From: Prevotella intermedia ATCC 25611 = DSM 20706
GTDB lineage: Bacteria; Bacteroidota; Bacteroidia; Bacteroidales; Bacteroidaceae
DNA: 64,000 nt
Assembly: GCF_001953955.1 (NCBI RefSeq)
Contig: NZ_CP019300.1
Coordinates: forward strand, 1,901,936 to 1,965,935
Reading direction: 5' to 3'
The position numbers and the translations under genes were made by a program. Every line of letters begins with the position of its first letter. The stretch's first letter is position 1. The notes beneath the pieces were generated by a model. The model ran no database searches. It worked only from the letters and a program-made list of their open reading frames with translations, and was not told the DNA's origin. Positions 63,487-64,000 of this stretch are shown here, piece after piece.

Positions 63487-64000
63487 ATGAGACAAAAGTT
63501 ATTACCCCTTGTGTTTGCTTTGCTTGCTTTTCATCAAGCATTAAAGCAGGCGGATTACTTACAAATACAAATCAAAGCATTGCATTTTTGCGTAGCCTTG
63601 CACGTAATGGTGCCATCGGTATAGACGGTGTGTACTCGAATCCAGCAGGTGTGGCATTCTTGCCAAATGGTCTTCACATTTCGTTCAACGTGCAAAACGT
63701 TTATCAAACCCGTATCATCAACTCAGGATTGACCATTCCTGCACTGCAAGGCACACCTTACTATCAGCCTTTCAAACTGAACGGAGGCGACAAAAATGGT
63801 ATCAAGGAATTTAAAGGAGAGGCTTCCGCACCCATTATTCCATCGTTCCAAATTGCCAAGAACTACGACAAGTGGGGCTTCCAAATGGGTTTCGGAATCG
63901 TAGGTGGTGGCGGTAAAGCTACTTTCAATGGAGGTTTGCCATCGTTCGAACGCCAAATAGCGATGCTCCCCGGTATGCTTGCAAGTCAAGGCTTTACCAC
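63487..64000 (+). pseudogene. OmpP1/FadL-family outer-membrane porin, frameshifted and cut by window edge
   Basis: Signal peptide MRQKLLPLVFALLAFHQA in one frame; one base restored near 63542 gives AGGLLTNTNQSIAFLRSLAR, then NGAIGIDGVYSNPAGVAFLP and GLHISFNVQNVYQTR, the N-terminal hatch pattern of FadL/TodX-type hydrophobic-substrate channels. It runs off the right edge with a long open frame, so the rest of the gene may be sound. Expected to sit in the outer membrane. Confidence 0.75.

Noticed and set aside
63723..63989. Minus-strand open frame of 88 codons at the right edge
   Set aside because: It lies opposite the FadL-type coding sequence, which has clear homology motifs.

Overview
The window looks like chromosomal DNA of an oral-type Prevotella (Bacteroidetes; P. 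intermedia/nigrescens group is my best guess, inferred from protein style and not from a search). Supporting signs are the Bacteroidetes promoter pattern (TAnnTTTG at -7, TTTG or TTG about 20 nt upstream) before many genes, few Shine-Dalgarno sequences, ribosomal proteins in Bacteroidetes form, DUF3467 and DUF5715 proteins, and several surface proteins with type IX secretion (T9SS) C-terminal sorting domains.

Layout. 1-1.7 kb: the 3' part of a cardiolipin synthase and an outer-membrane beta-barrel protein. 1.9-19.8 kb (minus strand): the fused str-S10-spc-alpha ribosomal superoperon, from rpsL to rplQ, including fusA, secY, infA and rpoA; rpmJ and rpmD are present as short genes. 20.1-23.9 kb: an accessory block (lipoprotein, DUF3467 protein, leucine-rich-repeat T9SS cargo, small unknown gene) placed between rpoC and rpsL. 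24.5-39.3 kb (minus strand): rpsU - tyrosine recombinase - hpf - tRNA Thr/Tyr/Gly/Thr - tuf - tRNA-Trp - secE - nusG - rplK/A/J/L - rpoB/C, which resembles the classical thrU-tyrU-glyT-thrT-tufB order of enterobacteria. 39.4-46.4 kb: serine hydrolase, aminopeptidase P and tricorn-like protease. 46.7-56.9 kb: a one-direction cluster of four large T9SS cargo proteins, two fibronectin-III/anchor-J proteins and two thioredoxin-fold proteins. 57.3-60.9 kb: DNA alkyltransferase, a small unknown protein, an M15-type DUF5715 protein, DUF2284 and malate dehydrogenase. 61.1-64 kb: four consecutive genes, each readable only if one-base homopolymer indels are corrected.

The main non-standard signals are: (1) intergenic minisatellites with an exact 22-bp period at 24.3, 40.9 and 57.1 kb (possibly 46.6 kb); (2) the T9SS operon with a thioredoxin-fold pair in which one member has lost its first active-site cysteine, plus a GC-rich hairpin inside a signal-peptide coding region and an out-of-frame start at a poly-A tract; (3) strong Shine-Dalgarno sequences on only hpf, rpmD and rplF, in a phylum where bS21 is known to mask the anti-Shine-Dalgarno; (4) an insertion of about 50 residues in L23; (5) a dense run of frameshifts at the right end.
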